NCBI GenBank assembly: GCA_019694875.1
Contig: JAIBBC010000003.1
Coordinates: forward strand, 1,046,469 to 1,110,468
DNA length: 64,000 nt
Source of the DNA: Cyclobacteriaceae bacterium
GTDB lineage: Bacteria; Bacteroidota; Bacteroidia; Cytophagales; Cyclobacteriaceae
Reading direction: 5' to 3'
A program made the position numbers and the translations under genes. Shown one piece after another: positions 36,248-45,044 of the stretch; the first letter of the stretch is position 1, and every line of letters begins with the position of its first letter. The notes beneath the pieces are model-generated. The model was given only the letters and a program-made list of their open reading frames with translations, made no database searches and had not been told where the DNA came from.

Positions 36248-37180
36248 ATGCGCCTTAACAGTAAATCATGGCGACAAACCACAATATCCGGACTGGCTCT
36301 CCTGCTGCTCTTCGTCTTTGCGTGCAAACCTGATTCGGAAACGGTCGTTTTAGTTGAACCTGGCTTTGGGGAAAATCGTGTTTCAGATGCATGGCTCGAA
36401 GCACTTCGAACGCGGCAAAGCAAACCTTATCTCGACTCGCTTGCTCAGGTAGCAAGACCTCTCACCGGGGATGAACACGACTGGTTCACGCTCATTCAGT
36501 CAAGGGCCGCCCGCTGGAATTCGTTTCGGGATTCGCTTAGCATACCGTTTGACGGGATAACCTTGAACGACAGCATCTTCGTTTTAACCGGATACCTTGG
36601 AGACGATGACGGTTTCACGTATCAGCATCGAACGATTTGCTTCGACCTCACTGCATTTTATGATAACTATGGCGCGGCAACATCCGATGAAAATAACAGC
36701 AGGATCGATCGCATTTTTGCGCACGAATACACACACCTTCTTCACAAAGCGTGGGCAAAGGAGAATAATCTTACGCTAAAGGACTTTCAGGACAGCATTT
36801 TGTGGGAATGTTTGTATGAAGGCATCGGGATGTATCGTTCGCTTTCGAAGAAGTGGACAATCCAAAATGACTCTTTACCGGCTGCAACCCGCGAGGCGCT
36901 TGACAAAGTTTACCCGGTGTTCGTTGAAAGATTATTACAAATCCATCAGCTTGAAAATCCTACCGCTGCCGAGAAGACGGCATTGAATAAGAACTTGTCG
37001 CGTGGAAATGTTGATAAAAAATGGGGTGCGTTTCCTGTGGCCGTTTGGCTGATGCTGGAATCAAAAGGCGATGATAAAAACCTGGTACGCTGGATCGATG
37101 GCGGACCGAAGTCGATACCAGATCTCGCGAAGAAGTACCTCCCGGAACAATATCGTCAGAAATTCCAAACCGCGTTTTAA
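36248..37180 (+). CDS. HExxH-containing lipoprotein, putative metallopeptidase
   Basis: A 310-residue lipoprotein (lipobox V-F-A-C, Cys26) starting at 36248; a start 36 bases upstream would add a polar leader. It contains a classical zinc-binding H-E-Y-T-H motif (His159-His163), with a glutamate in ILWECLYEGIGMY about 25-30 residues later, a plausible third ligand as in gluzincin-type peptidases. The layout recalls DUF2268-like predicted proteases. Substrate unknown. The gene stands alone between the PH-like gene and the ArsR operon. Confidence 0.78.
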   Translation: MRLNSKSWRQTTISGLALLLLFVFACKPDSETVVLVEPGFGENRVSDAWLEALRTRQSKPYLDSLAQVARPLTGDEHDWFTLIQSRAARWNSFRDSLSIPFDGITLNDSIFVLTGYLGDDDGFTYQHRTICFDLTAFYDNYGAATSDENNSRIDRIFAHEYTHLLHKAWAKENNLTLKDFQDSILWECLYEGIGMYRSLSKKWTIQNDSLPAATREALDKVYPVFVERLLQIHQLENPTAAEKTALNKNLSRGNVDKKWGAFPVAVWLMLESKGDDKNLVRWIDGGPKSIPDLAKKYLPEQYRQKFQTAF

Positions 37181-37219
37181 CCTCTTTTTGGCACTCAAAA
37201 AAATAAGTTCCTTTAATAT

Positions 37220-37266
37220 GTAACCGAACGGTTACTATTTGCGTATATTTGTAACCGATCAGTTAC
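37220..37266 (+). promoter_or_regulatory. tandem palindromic operators and -7 element of the arsR operon
   Basis: Two 16-base palindromes lie directly upstream of the ArsR start: GTAACCGAACGGTTAC (37220-37235, seven-base arms) and GTAACCGATCAGTTAC (37251-37266, arms GTAAC/GTTAC with one further mismatch). Their centres are 31 bases apart, about three helical turns. Between them, TATATTTG (37244-37251) matches the Bacteroidota -7 element. This is the layout expected for auto-repression by the encoded ArsR protein, blocking promoter access. Sequence evidence only. Confidence 0.7.
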
Positions 37267-37270
37267 ATAT

Positions 37271-37630
37271 ATGAGACGAGATGTTTTTCAGGCCATTGCC
37301 GATCCGAACCGCAGAGCCATTATCAATCTATTATCGCAGCAGCGCCTGACGCTGAACGGTGTTGCCGATAAATTTGACGTAAGCCGGCCTGCCATTTCAA
37401 AACACATCAAAATCCTGACACAATGCGGGCTTGTTGCCGTTACCCGGGAAGGGCGTGAACGGTATTGCGAAGCCAGACTTCAAAAACTCGGTGAAGTTTC
37501 GAAATGGGTTGAACAATACCGCATCTTCTGGACACAAAAACTTGATGCACTCGGAGTATTTCTGGAACAAGAATCAGTAACCGAAAAGTCAAAACGGAAA
37601 ACAAAATCAAAGTCGAAACGAAAACACTAA
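37271..37630 (+). CDS. ArsR-family transcriptional regulator
   Basis: A 119-residue winged-helix regulator: RRDVFQAIADPNRRAIINLL opens the domain, and the recognition helix is in VADKFDVSRPAISKHIKILT. No Cys-x-Cys metal motif is present, so it is not a metal sensor of the classical ArsR type. The C-terminus is a Lys/Arg/Ser-rich tail of about 20 residues. It is paired, 9 bases apart, with an SRPBCC protein, a combination usually predicted to sense small molecules. It probably binds the two palindromes upstream. Confidence 0.9.
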   Translation: MRRDVFQAIADPNRRAIINLLSQQRLTLNGVADKFDVSRPAISKHIKILTQCGLVAVTREGRERYCEARLQKLGEVSKWVEQYRIFWTQKLDALGVFLEQESVTEKSKRKTKSKSKRKH

Positions 37631-37639
37631 CACAATAAT

Positions 37640-38068
37640 ATGAGCGCACCTTTCACGATCGAACGCACCTATCCCGCGGCAGTTAACAAAGTATGGCAAG
37701 CCATTACCGATAAAGAAAAAATGAAACAATGGTATTTTAACCTGGATGAGTTTAACACAAAGCCCGGTTTTGAATTTTCGTTTCCCGGTAAAGGTGCCAA
37801 AGGCGAAACGTACATCCATCTTTGCAAAGTACTGGAGGCAATAGAAAACAAGAAATTGTCCTACAGCTGGACCTATAAGGGTTATCCAGGCTACTCGGTT
37901 GTAACCTTCGAGCTGTTTGAAGAAGGAAAAAATTCTACCCGTGTGAAGCTCACGCACAGCGGACTGGAAACTTTCCCGGCCTTGCCCGACTTCGCACCAA
38001 CAAGCTTCCAGGCCGGCTGGACACAACTTATTGGAACATCACTCAAAACCTTCCTCGAAAAGGAATAA
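37640..38068 (+). CDS. SRPBCC (AHSA1/START-like) domain protein
   Basis: A 142-residue protein of the START/Bet-v1-like superfamily, AHSA1 subgroup: FTIERTYPAAVNKVWQAITD at the N-terminus, GYSVVTFELFEEGKNSTRVK in the middle strands and FQAGWTQLIGTSLKTFLEKE at the C-terminal helix. Such proteins bind hydrophobic ligands in a cavity. It follows the ArsR-type gene by 9 bases and probably responds to, binds, or modifies the same ligand. Confidence 0.88.
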   Translation: MSAPFTIERTYPAAVNKVWQAITDKEKMKQWYFNLDEFNTKPGFEFSFPGKGAKGETYIHLCKVLEAIENKKLSYSWTYKGYPGYSVVTFELFEEGKNSTRVKLTHSGLETFPALPDFAPTSFQAGWTQLIGTSLKTFLEKE

Positions 38069-38070
38069 CA

Positions 38071-39312
38071 TCACGATTGCTCGATGACAGCCAGTCTTTT
38101 TAGTAAAGGCGGATGCGAGTAATGAAAGAAAACGTACAGCGGATGCGGGTATAAATCGCTCAGGTTATCGACCGACAGCTTTTTCAATGCACTGGCCAGT
38201 GCCGGTCCGCTGAATGTTTCCTTCGCATAGGCATCGGCTTCAAACTCATTCCTGCGGCTGTACATGCTCATGAACAGGCCGGTCAGGCCCGATATCGGTG
38301 AAAACAAAATTCCGAACGCGAGCAAATTCAGGTGTATAGCCGATTGTGTTCCGCCCAAAGCCAATGAAACATTTTCGCTTTGCACCATCAGCGACAGGAT
38401 AAACAGCGTGAACACAACCTGTACGACTGAAAGTATGTATCCGAAAATGATGTGTTTCTTTTTATAGTGCCCTACTTCGTGCGCCAGCACGGCAACAAGC
38501 TCATCCGTATTATGATTGGCGATCAGCGTATCGTACAAAACAATTTTCTTCTTCCGGCCGATGCCGGAAAAAAACGCGTTGGCTTTGTTGGAACGCTTCG
38601 AACCATCCATCACGAATACATTATCAAGCGGGAAGCCGACTGTTTTAGAAAATGACTCGATCTTCGTCTTCAGTTCACCATCTTCCAGAGGAGTAAGTTT
38701 ATTAAACAGCGGCAGGAAGATAGTCGTGTAAAACATGTTAATCAGCAGAATCAATATCGCTGCCAGCAACGAAAACAAAATCCAGAAATCGGGGCCTATA
38801 AGTTGAATGAGGTAGATGAGCAAACTAATCAATCCTCCGCCCAGAATTGCCCCGACTGCATATCCTTTTAGCTTGTCGCCAATGAATGTCCTAATCGTGG
38901 TTTTATTGAAACCGTATTTTTCTTCGATCACAAACGTGCTGTACAACTGGAAGGGTAATGTGAGTATATCGGACGCAATCGCCAGCACTCCGAAGAACAC
39001 AAGCGCCAGCAGAATCTCGTTATCAATAACTGGTCGTAACCACGAATCGAGCAAACCGAATCCTCCGAAATAGAGCATCGCCACCGAAAGCAAAAAACTG
39101 AACGTTGATGTGACGAACGAAAAATTGGTGCGATGCCTGTGATACTCCAGCGACTTCCGGTATTTCTCGCGGTCATAAAATGCGGCTACGGAATCCGGAA
39201 TATCGTCCGGCTGCGACCGGAGGTTGAGCCACGATAAGAAGGTATCAAACACAAAACCGGCAACCACCAGCAAAAGAATGATCGTCAGGATTGTTTGAGG
39301 CGTAAACACCAT
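38071..39312 (-). CDS. M48-family membrane metallopeptidase (CAAX protease/Ste24 type)
   Basis: A 413-residue integral membrane protein with roughly six to seven transmembrane helices and a zinc site H-E-V-G-H at residues 278-282 (LAHEVGHYKKKH). The third ligand is likely the Glu in RRNEFEADAYAKE. The NAFFSGIGRKKKIVLYDTLI segment is typical of the Ste24 fold. It probably degrades or processes membrane proteins or peptides. The start at 39312 is preferred to 39363, as the extra leader is not part of a helix. It is divergent from the DUF2721 gene with a 45-base gap, and its stop is almost adjacent to that of the convergent SRPBCC gene. Confidence 0.88.
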   Translation of the reverse strand: MVFTPQTILTIILLLVVAGFVFDTFLSWLNLRSQPDDIPDSVAAFYDREKYRKSLEYHRHRTNFSFVTSTFSFLLSVAMLYFGGFGLLDSWLRPVIDNEILLALVFFGVLAIASDILTLPFQLYSTFVIEEKYGFNKTTIRTFIGDKLKGYAVGAILGGGLISLLIYLIQLIGPDFWILFSLLAAILILLINMFYTTIFLPLFNKLTPLEDGELKTKIESFSKTVGFPLDNVFVMDGSKRSNKANAFFSGIGRKKKIVLYDTLIANHNTDELVAVLAHEVGHYKKKHIIFGYILSVVQVVFTLFILSLMVQSENVSLALGGTQSAIHLNLLAFGILFSPISGLTGLFMSMYSRRNEFEADAYAKETFSGPALASALKKLSVDNLSDLYPHPLYVFFHYSHPPLLKRLAVIEQS

Positions 39313-39357
39313 AGTTGTAATTTTGGCCGAAAGTAACACAATACCATTCGTATTCAG

Positions 39358-39765
39358 ATGCACCTGATAGAAATTTCGATCAATACCCCTGCCCTGCTGT
39401 TCCCGGCCATTACGCTGCTCATGCTGGCATACACCAACCGGTTTCTCGGCTTGGCCACATTAATCCGCAACCTGAACAGTCAGTACAAACAGGTCGGCGA
39501 AAAACGTGACATTATCCGCGAGCAGATCAAAAACCTGAAACGCAGACTGCTGCTCATTAAGCGGATGCAGGCATCGGGTATTACGAGCTTTTTCTTTTGC
39601 GTATTGTGTATGCTGTTCATCTACCTGGAACAGCAATCGTGGGCTTATGTCACCTTCGGTGCCAGCCTGTTGTTTTTACTTTGGTCGCTGGTGCTTTCGC
39701 TGAATGAAATCTTCATCAGCACGCGGGCGCTGGAGATTGAATTAAAAGATATGGAGGGAGAGTAA
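39358..39765 (+). CDS. DUF2721 family membrane protein
   Basis: A 135-residue protein with three predicted transmembrane helices (ALLFPAITLLMLAYTN, SGITSFFFCVLCMLFIYLEQ and FGASLLFLLWSLVLSLN) and a central charged helix around residues 38-70. The layout and FPAITLLMLAYTNRFLGLA opening agree with DUF2721. No function is known. It is squeezed between the divergent M48 gene and argH, convergent with the latter. Confidence 0.75.
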   Translation: MHLIEISINTPALLFPAITLLMLAYTNRFLGLATLIRNLNSQYKQVGEKRDIIREQIKNLKRRLLLIKRMQASGITSFFFCVLCMLFIYLEQQSWAYVTFGASLLFLLWSLVLSLNEIFISTRALEIELKDMEGE

Positions 39766-41097
39766 TTACTTCAGCAGCGACCGTACAGCCGTACTAACCT
39801 TGTCGAAGGCGAATTTACCGAGTGCTTCGGTCATCATTCGTTCAATCTGATCATTGTTCAGGTTGCCTATACTTCCTTCGTGCGTGTGGTTGACCGCTTT
39901 CGCAGGATTGTAGTTACCCTGCTCGATATCCATCCCGACTTTTTTGTACGCATCGCGGAAGGGCATGCCCGATAAAACCAGTTTATTAACTTCTTCCACA
40001 CTGAAAAGGAATTTATACTTATCATCGCTTAGAATATTTTCCTTGACCCGGATGTTCGATAGCATGAGGTGCATCATGTTCAGACAATCCTTTAAATCCT
40101 GGATAGCCGGAAACAGTTTCTCTTTCAGCAACTGCATGTCGCGGTGATAGCCTGACGGAAGATTAGTTGTCAGCAATGCAATGTCATTCGGCAATGCCAT
40201 CAATTGACTTGCCCTTGCACGGATCAACTCGAACACATCCGGATTTTTCTTATGCGGCATGATGCTCGAACCGGTTGTGAGTTCATCCGGAAAACTGATG
40301 AACCCGAAATTCTGATTCATAAACAACACCGCATCCATCGCAAGCTTGCCAACAGTTGATGCAACATTAGAAAGTGCACTTGCCACGATGCGTTCTGTTT
40401 TGCCGCGGCCCATTTGTGCGTACACCACATTATAATTCAGATCGTCAAACCCGAGCAGGTCTGTTGTCATCTTCCGGTTCAACGGAAACGAGGAACCGTA
40501 ACCCGCAGCTGAACCCAGAGGGTTTTTGTTTACCACCCGGTAAGCAGCTTCGAGTGTGATGAGGTCGTCTACCAGGCTCTCCGCGTACGCGCCAAACCAC
40601 AATCCGAACGATGAGGGCATGGCCAGCTGAAAATGGGTGTATCCCGGAAGGAGATGATTCTTGTATTTCTCGCTTTGCTCCAGCAATAAACTGAACAATG
40701 GCTTAACCGCCTCAACTACCTGTTCAATTTCATGGCGGAGATATAACTTAATATCTACCAGCACCTGATCGTTGCGCGACCGCCCGCTGTGAATTTTCTT
40801 GCCGGTTTCACCAAGTTTCTTGGTGAGTTCAAGTTCAACCTGCGAGTGAATATCTTCAACTCCGCTTTCCACCTTAAATGTCCCGGCCTCGATTTGTGTG
40901 TAAATATTTTTCAGTTCAACTGAAAGCGATTTCAACTCCGCTTCGGTAAGCAAGCCGATTGATTGCAGCATCCGGATGTGCGCAAGCGATCCCAGCACAT
41001 CGAACTTTGCGAGGTACATATCCATCTCCTGGTCCTTCCCGACTGTGAATCGTTCAACTTCTTTTAGCGAAGCCTTGTTCTTTTGCCAGAGTTTCAT
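39766..41097 (-). CDS. argH: argininosuccinate lyase
   Basis: A 443-residue member of the fumarase/aspartase superfamily that splits argininosuccinate into arginine and fumarate. The family signature is intact (GSSIMPHKKNPDVFE, with the S-S-x-M-P-x-K-x-N core). The N-terminal D-I-H-S-Q-V-E and HSGRSRNDQVLVD segments also match. Length is normal. Last gene of the minus-strand arginine operon; its start follows the argE stop by 7 bases. Confidence 0.96.
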   Translation of the reverse strand: MKLWQKNKASLKEVERFTVGKDQEMDMYLAKFDVLGSLAHIRMLQSIGLLTEAELKSLSVELKNIYTQIEAGTFKVESGVEDIHSQVELELTKKLGETGKKIHSGRSRNDQVLVDIKLYLRHEIEQVVEAVKPLFSLLLEQSEKYKNHLLPGYTHFQLAMPSSFGLWFGAYAESLVDDLITLEAAYRVVNKNPLGSAAGYGSSFPLNRKMTTDLLGFDDLNYNVVYAQMGRGKTERIVASALSNVASTVGKLAMDAVLFMNQNFGFISFPDELTTGSSIMPHKKNPDVFELIRARASQLMALPNDIALLTTNLPSGYHRDMQLLKEKLFPAIQDLKDCLNMMHLMLSNIRVKENILSDDKYKFLFSVEEVNKLVLSGMPFRDAYKKVGMDIEQGNYNPAKAVNHTHEGSIGNLNNDQIERMMTEALGKFAFDKVSTAVRSLLK

Positions 41098-41104
41098 AAT
41101 CGGT

Positions 41105-42169
41105 TTACAGATTTCGGATCAGTTGAATGTACAAATCTATGCCTTTTCTGATTTCATCGACATAAATAAACTCATCTGCACTATGTGAACGGGCCGAATC
41201 GCCCGGGCCCATTTTTATAGACGGAACGGGAATCAGCGCCTGATCAGATGTAGTAGGTGATCCGTATTGCCTTACCTGCATTTGATTCACCGCTTTCAAC
41301 AACGGATGGCTTTTGTCGATGCCCGAGGGGCGCAACCGCAATGACCTGGGCGTTACTTCACAAATAACATTGTGCCGCACAACGTCCAGCACTTCTTCCA
41401 GCGTATAGGAATCGGTTACACGAACATCAACTGTGAACTTACATTCAGCAGGAACCTGGTTGTGCGCCTGTCCAGCATTGATAACGGTTACAGACATCTT
41501 CACCCTTCCAAGTGTTTGAGAAACTTTCGGGAATTCATATCCGCGAAACCACTCAATATCTTCAAGCGCCTGGTAGATGGCGTTCAAGCCTTCTTCGCGT
41601 GCGGCATGGCCTGCTCTTCCCTTCGCCACGCAATCGAGCACCATCAATCCTTTCTCTGCCACAGCGGCCTCACACATCGTGGGCTCGCCCACGATGGCGC
41701 AGTCGATCTTCGGCAGATCATTCCAGATGCGTTCAATACCACCTGTTCCGGAAATTTCCTCTTCAGCAGTAGCGGCCAGTACAATGTTATAGGGCAAGCC
41801 CGGTACATCATAGAAATAAACAAATGCTGCAATTAAAGAAACCAGCGGACCACCGGCATCGTTGCTTCCCAACCCGTAAAGTTTTCCTTCAAGGATTTCG
41901 GCTTTGAACGGGTCACGCGTGTAGCCCGGATTGGGTTTAACGGTATCGTGATGGGAATTTAGTAACAGCGAAGGTTTATTGCCATCAAAGTGTTTATTAA
42001 CGGCCCAAATGTTATTCCCCGACCGGTTTACCGGAATGCCTTTTGCGGAAAGAAAATCAGCAATTAGAGTGGCCGTTTTATCTTCTTCTTTACTGAATGA
42101 CGGAATGCCGACCAACTGTTGAAGTAACTCAATAGCTTCTTGTTTAAGAGTTTTAATGGTGTCCGTCAT
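41105..42169 (-). CDS. argE: M20-family deacylase, putative N-acylcitrulline/N-acylornithine deacylase
   Basis: A 354-residue M20 metallopeptidase-fold enzyme. Zinc ligands and the catalytic Glu are in NSHHDTVKPNPGYTRDPF, GLGSNDAGGPL and ATAEEEISGTGGIE, with a dimerisation insert in the middle. In this operon, whose transcarbamylase is of the N-acyl type, the expected substrate is N-acetyl- or N-succinyl-citrulline rather than N-acetylornithine, so the classical name argE applies to the family but the reaction may differ. It begins 3 bases after the argB stop. Confidence 0.85.
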   Translation of the reverse strand: MTDTIKTLKQEAIELLQQLVGIPSFSKEEDKTATLIADFLSAKGIPVNRSGNNIWAVNKHFDGNKPSLLLNSHHDTVKPNPGYTRDPFKAEILEGKLYGLGSNDAGGPLVSLIAAFVYFYDVPGLPYNIVLAATAEEEISGTGGIERIWNDLPKIDCAIVGEPTMCEAAVAEKGLMVLDCVAKGRAGHAAREEGLNAIYQALEDIEWFRGYEFPKVSQTLGRVKMSVTVINAGQAHNQVPAECKFTVDVRVTDSYTLEEVLDVVRHNVICEVTPRSLRLRPSGIDKSHPLLKAVNQMQVRQYGSPTTSDQALIPVPSIKMGPGDSARSHSADEFIYVDEIRKGIDLYIQLIRNL

Positions 42170-42172
42170 GGG

Positions 42173-42961
42173 TTATTTCGTGATCAGCGTTCCATCGGTT
42201 TCCTGGCCGGTATTTTTAATCAGATCGGTCGATTCACCGATCAGCACTTCCTTCACCCCTGCTTCAATGGCCGCATAGGCGTTTTCGAGTTTCGGCAATA
42301 TGCCGTCTGCAAAAACTCCCTGCTCAAAATATTCATTGTATAACTTTTTCGGCAGATGCGTAATCACCGAGTGATTATCGTTAACATCCTTGAGCACACC
42401 CTTCTTTTCGAAACAGAAAATCAGTCGAACATCAAAATGTTTGCTGAGCGCTACCGCCAAAACCGAAGCGATTGTATCGGCATTGGTATTAAGCATTGTG
42501 CCGTTCGAATGTGTGAGGGGCGCAAAAACAGGAATCGTGTTCTGCTTCAGCAACTCGTATAACAACGCAGTGTTTACACCCGATGGCTTAATGTCGCCCA
42601 CAAAACCGTAATCAATATCTTTTACAGGACGCTTTGTTGCCGCGATGAGATTGGCATCCGCTCCCGTAACACCGATCGCGTTACAGCCCAGGTGCTGAAG
42701 GGTTGCCACCAGTTGCTTGTTCACCAAGCCTCCATAAACCATCGTCACGAGATCAAGCGTCTCTGCATCGGTTATTCTGCGGCCATTGATGTAATTCGAT
42801 TCAATGCCAAGCTGGTTGCCGATTTTGGTGGCGATCTTTCCTCCGCCATGAATGAGAATGCGCGGTTCCTTGATAGACGCAAAGTCTTTCAGGAATGTTT
42901 CCAGCTGGTGATGGTCGTCCAGCACATCCCCCCCGATCTTGATGATAAACAGTTTATTCAT
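42173..42961 (-). CDS. argB: acetylglutamate kinase family (N-acylglutamate kinase)
   Basis: A 262-residue amino-acid kinase. The phosphate-binding G-G-D near the N-terminus (FIIKIGGDVLDD), the LIHGGGKIATKIGNQLGIES block and the GAKxxVT-like NAIGVTGADANLI segment match ArgB. It phosphorylates N-acylglutamate in the second step of arginine synthesis. The B. fragilis orthologue is reported to prefer N-succinylglutamate, and the same may apply here. Its start follows the argF' stop by 5 bases. Confidence 0.92.
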   Translation of the reverse strand: MNKLFIIKIGGDVLDDHHQLETFLKDFASIKEPRILIHGGGKIATKIGNQLGIESNYINGRRITDAETLDLVTMVYGGLVNKQLVATLQHLGCNAIGVTGADANLIAATKRPVKDIDYGFVGDIKPSGVNTALLYELLKQNTIPVFAPLTHSNGTMLNTNADTIASVLAVALSKHFDVRLIFCFEKKGVLKDVNDNHSVITHLPKKLYNEYFEQGVFADGILPKLENAYAAIEAGVKEVLIGESTDLIKNTGQETDGTLITK

Positions 42962-42966
42962 AGTGC

Positions 42967-43917
42967 TTATCCTTTAAGGATCTCCGATAAAACTGCCTGC
43001 GCAGCCCAAACGCGATTACCCGCTTGTTGGGTAACCAGGCTGTTCGCACCATCCAGTATTTCTCCACTCAATTCTACATTTCTCCGCACCGGCAAACAGT
43101 GCATCACTTTGGCGTTGTTTGTGGTCAGCAACTTCTCGTTGTTCAGCATCCACGAGGCATCGGTACTCAGCACGTTACCGTAGTCGCCGTACGAACTCCA
43201 GTTTTTCACGTACACAAAATCAGCTTCCTTCAACGCATAATTCTGATCGTATGAGATGGCTGCGTTGCCGGTAAATTTTTTATCAAGTTCATAACCTTCC
43301 GGATGCGCAATAACAAAATCGGCTTCACCCCATGCATTCACCCATTGCGCAAAACTGTTGGCCACACATTGCGGCAAAGCCTTTACGTGTGGTGCCCACG
43401 TTAATACAATTTTTGGCTTCCGCTTTTCTTTAAAGTTTTCTGAGATGGTAATGATGTCCGTCAGGCTTTGAAGGGGATGAAGTGTTGCACTCTCGAGGCT
43501 GACAATCGGAATACCGGAGTACTTTACAAACTGCTTGATGAAAAACTCACTGTAATCAGCTTCTTTATCTTTTAATCCGGGGAACGTTCTTACCCCCAGT
43601 ACATCAAAATATTTTCCAAGGATAGGCGCTGCTTCTTTTATGTGTTCAACGGTAGTGCCATTCATGATCGCTTCATCTTCAAACTCCAGCGACCAGCCGT
43701 CCTGCCCAACATTAAATACAATACTCTCGATGCCCAAATTAGATGCAGCGATTTGGGTGCTCAGGCGTGTGCGCATGCTTGGGTTCAAAAACAATAAACC
43801 GATGCGCTTGCCGCTGCCCTGCGTTTTATTGCTCAGCGGATCTGTTTTAAATGCAAGCGCCTTTTGCACCAGCTCGTTGATACTCTGAACATCCTCTACC
43901 GATAAGAAATTCTTCAT
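42967..43917 (-). CDS. argF': N-acyl-L-ornithine transcarbamylase (N-acetyl or N-succinyl)
   Basis: A 316-residue aspartate/ornithine-transcarbamylase-fold enzyme. The carbamoyl-phosphate loop reads F-L-N-P-S-M-R-T-R-L (44-52), not S-T-R-T as in ordinary ornithine carbamoyltransferase. HPLQSLTDII and CLPVRRNVE are further matches to the Xanthomonas AOTCase / Bacteroides SOTCase group. By my manual alignment the specificity position, Glu92 in Xanthomonas and Pro90 in B. fragilis, is Val90 here (M-N-G-T-T-V-E-H). In Xanthomonas, changing Glu92 to Pro, Ser, Val or Ala made the enzyme accept the succinyl substrate. Shares one base with the argD stop. Confidence 0.9.
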   Translation of the reverse strand: MKNFLSVEDVQSINELVQKALAFKTDPLSNKTQGSGKRIGLLFLNPSMRTRLSTQIAASNLGIESIVFNVGQDGWSLEFEDEAIMNGTTVEHIKEAAPILGKYFDVLGVRTFPGLKDKEADYSEFFIKQFVKYSGIPIVSLESATLHPLQSLTDIITISENFKEKRKPKIVLTWAPHVKALPQCVANSFAQWVNAWGEADFVIAHPEGYELDKKFTGNAAISYDQNYALKEADFVYVKNWSSYGDYGNVLSTDASWMLNNEKLLTTNNAKVMHCLPVRRNVELSGEILDGANSLVTQQAGNRVWAAQAVLSEILKG

Positions 43918-45035
43918 TACAGTTCTTGTTTCAATGCAGTCAGGAAAATATCGAGTTCGTCTTTCGTAACTGCCAGCGAAGGCAGTAAACGAATTACATT
44001 TGGCTTGGCCTCGCCTGTGAAAATTTTATGTTTCTTCAATAACTCCAGCCGAACGGATTTCTTGTCGTCCGGCAAATCAAAACCTATCATTAATCCGCGA
44101 CCACGAACGCTTTTTAATACCGGTATCTTCGTCAGTTCACGCATCACATACTCACCCAGTTTCGCTGCGTTTTCGATCAGCTTTTCTTCTTCCATAACAT
44201 CCAGCACAGCGAGGCTTGCCACACTCGATAAATAATTCCCCCCAAAGGTTGTACCAAGCATGCCGCTCCACGGTCTAATGTCGGGATGAATCAATACTCC
44301 GCCTACCGGGAAACCATTGCCCATTCCTTTCGCAGTTGTGATGATCTGCGGCTTGACGCCTGAGAACTGGTGTGAGAAAAATTTTCCGCTTCGTCCGTAC
44401 CCGGATTGAATTTCATCCAGAATCAACAATGAACCGTTTTCATCGCACTTCTTTTTCAGGAACGTCAGGAAGTCATCATCCGGTAATTGAATTCCCCCTA
44501 CTCCCTGAATGCCTTCAATAATAACAGCCGCAACTTCTTTATCCAGCGCTGCGGTGAGCGCAGCTTCATCGTTCAGCGGAACAAACACGATATCGTGCCC
44601 GGCATTGAACGGTGCAACAATCTTCGGATTATCAGTCGCTGCAACAGCGCCCGAAGTGCGGCCATGAAATGCATTCTTAAATGCAATGATCTTTTTCCGG
44701 CCTGTAACAAACGAGGCAAGCTTGAGCGCATTCTCATTGGCTTCCGCCCCTGAGTTACACAAGAACAATTGATAATCCGGGTAACCGGAAATTCTACCAA
44801 GCCGTTCGGCAAGTTGTTGCTGTTGCGGATTCTGAACGCTGTTGGAGTAAAAAGAGATCTTGCCCAACTGATCGCCCAGTGTTTTCACATAATGCGGATG
44901 CGAATGACCGATCGAAATCACCGCGTGACCTCCATATAAATCGAGATACTTTTCACCCTTGTCGTCCCACAACCATGAGCCCTCGGCTTTTACGGGTGTG
45001 ATGTCGAACAACGGATAAACGTCAAATAACTTCAT
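43917..45035 (-). CDS. argD: acetylornithine/succinylornithine aminotransferase
   Basis: A 372-residue class-III PLP aminotransferase. It has the glycine-rich HAVISIGHSHPHYVK start, the N-S-G-A-E-A-N-E cofactor site, GIQGVGGIQLP, LILDEIQSGYGRSGKFF, and the cofactor lysine in T-T-A-K-G-M-G-N-G-F-P. It converts N-acylglutamate semialdehyde to N-acylornithine. Starts 9 bases after the proC-like stop. Confidence 0.94.
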   Translation of the reverse strand: MKLFDVYPLFDITPVKAEGSWLWDDKGEKYLDLYGGHAVISIGHSHPHYVKTLGDQLGKISFYSNSVQNPQQQQLAERLGRISGYPDYQLFLCNSGAEANENALKLASFVTGRKKIIAFKNAFHGRTSGAVAATDNPKIVAPFNAGHDIVFVPLNDEAALTAALDKEVAAVIIEGIQGVGGIQLPDDDFLTFLKKKCDENGSLLILDEIQSGYGRSGKFFSHQFSGVKPQIITTAKGMGNGFPVGGVLIHPDIRPWSGMLGTTFGGNYLSSVASLAVLDVMEEEKLIENAAKLGEYVMRELTKIPVLKSVRGRGLMIGFDLPDDKKSVRLELLKKHKIFTGEAKPNVIRLLPSLAVTKDELDIFLTALKQEL

Positions 45036-45044
45036 TTCCCTAAC

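Noticed and set aside
37271..38068. metal-sensing ArsR
   Set aside because: No Cys-x-Cys or His-rich metal site; the SRPBCC partner points to a small-molecule sensor.
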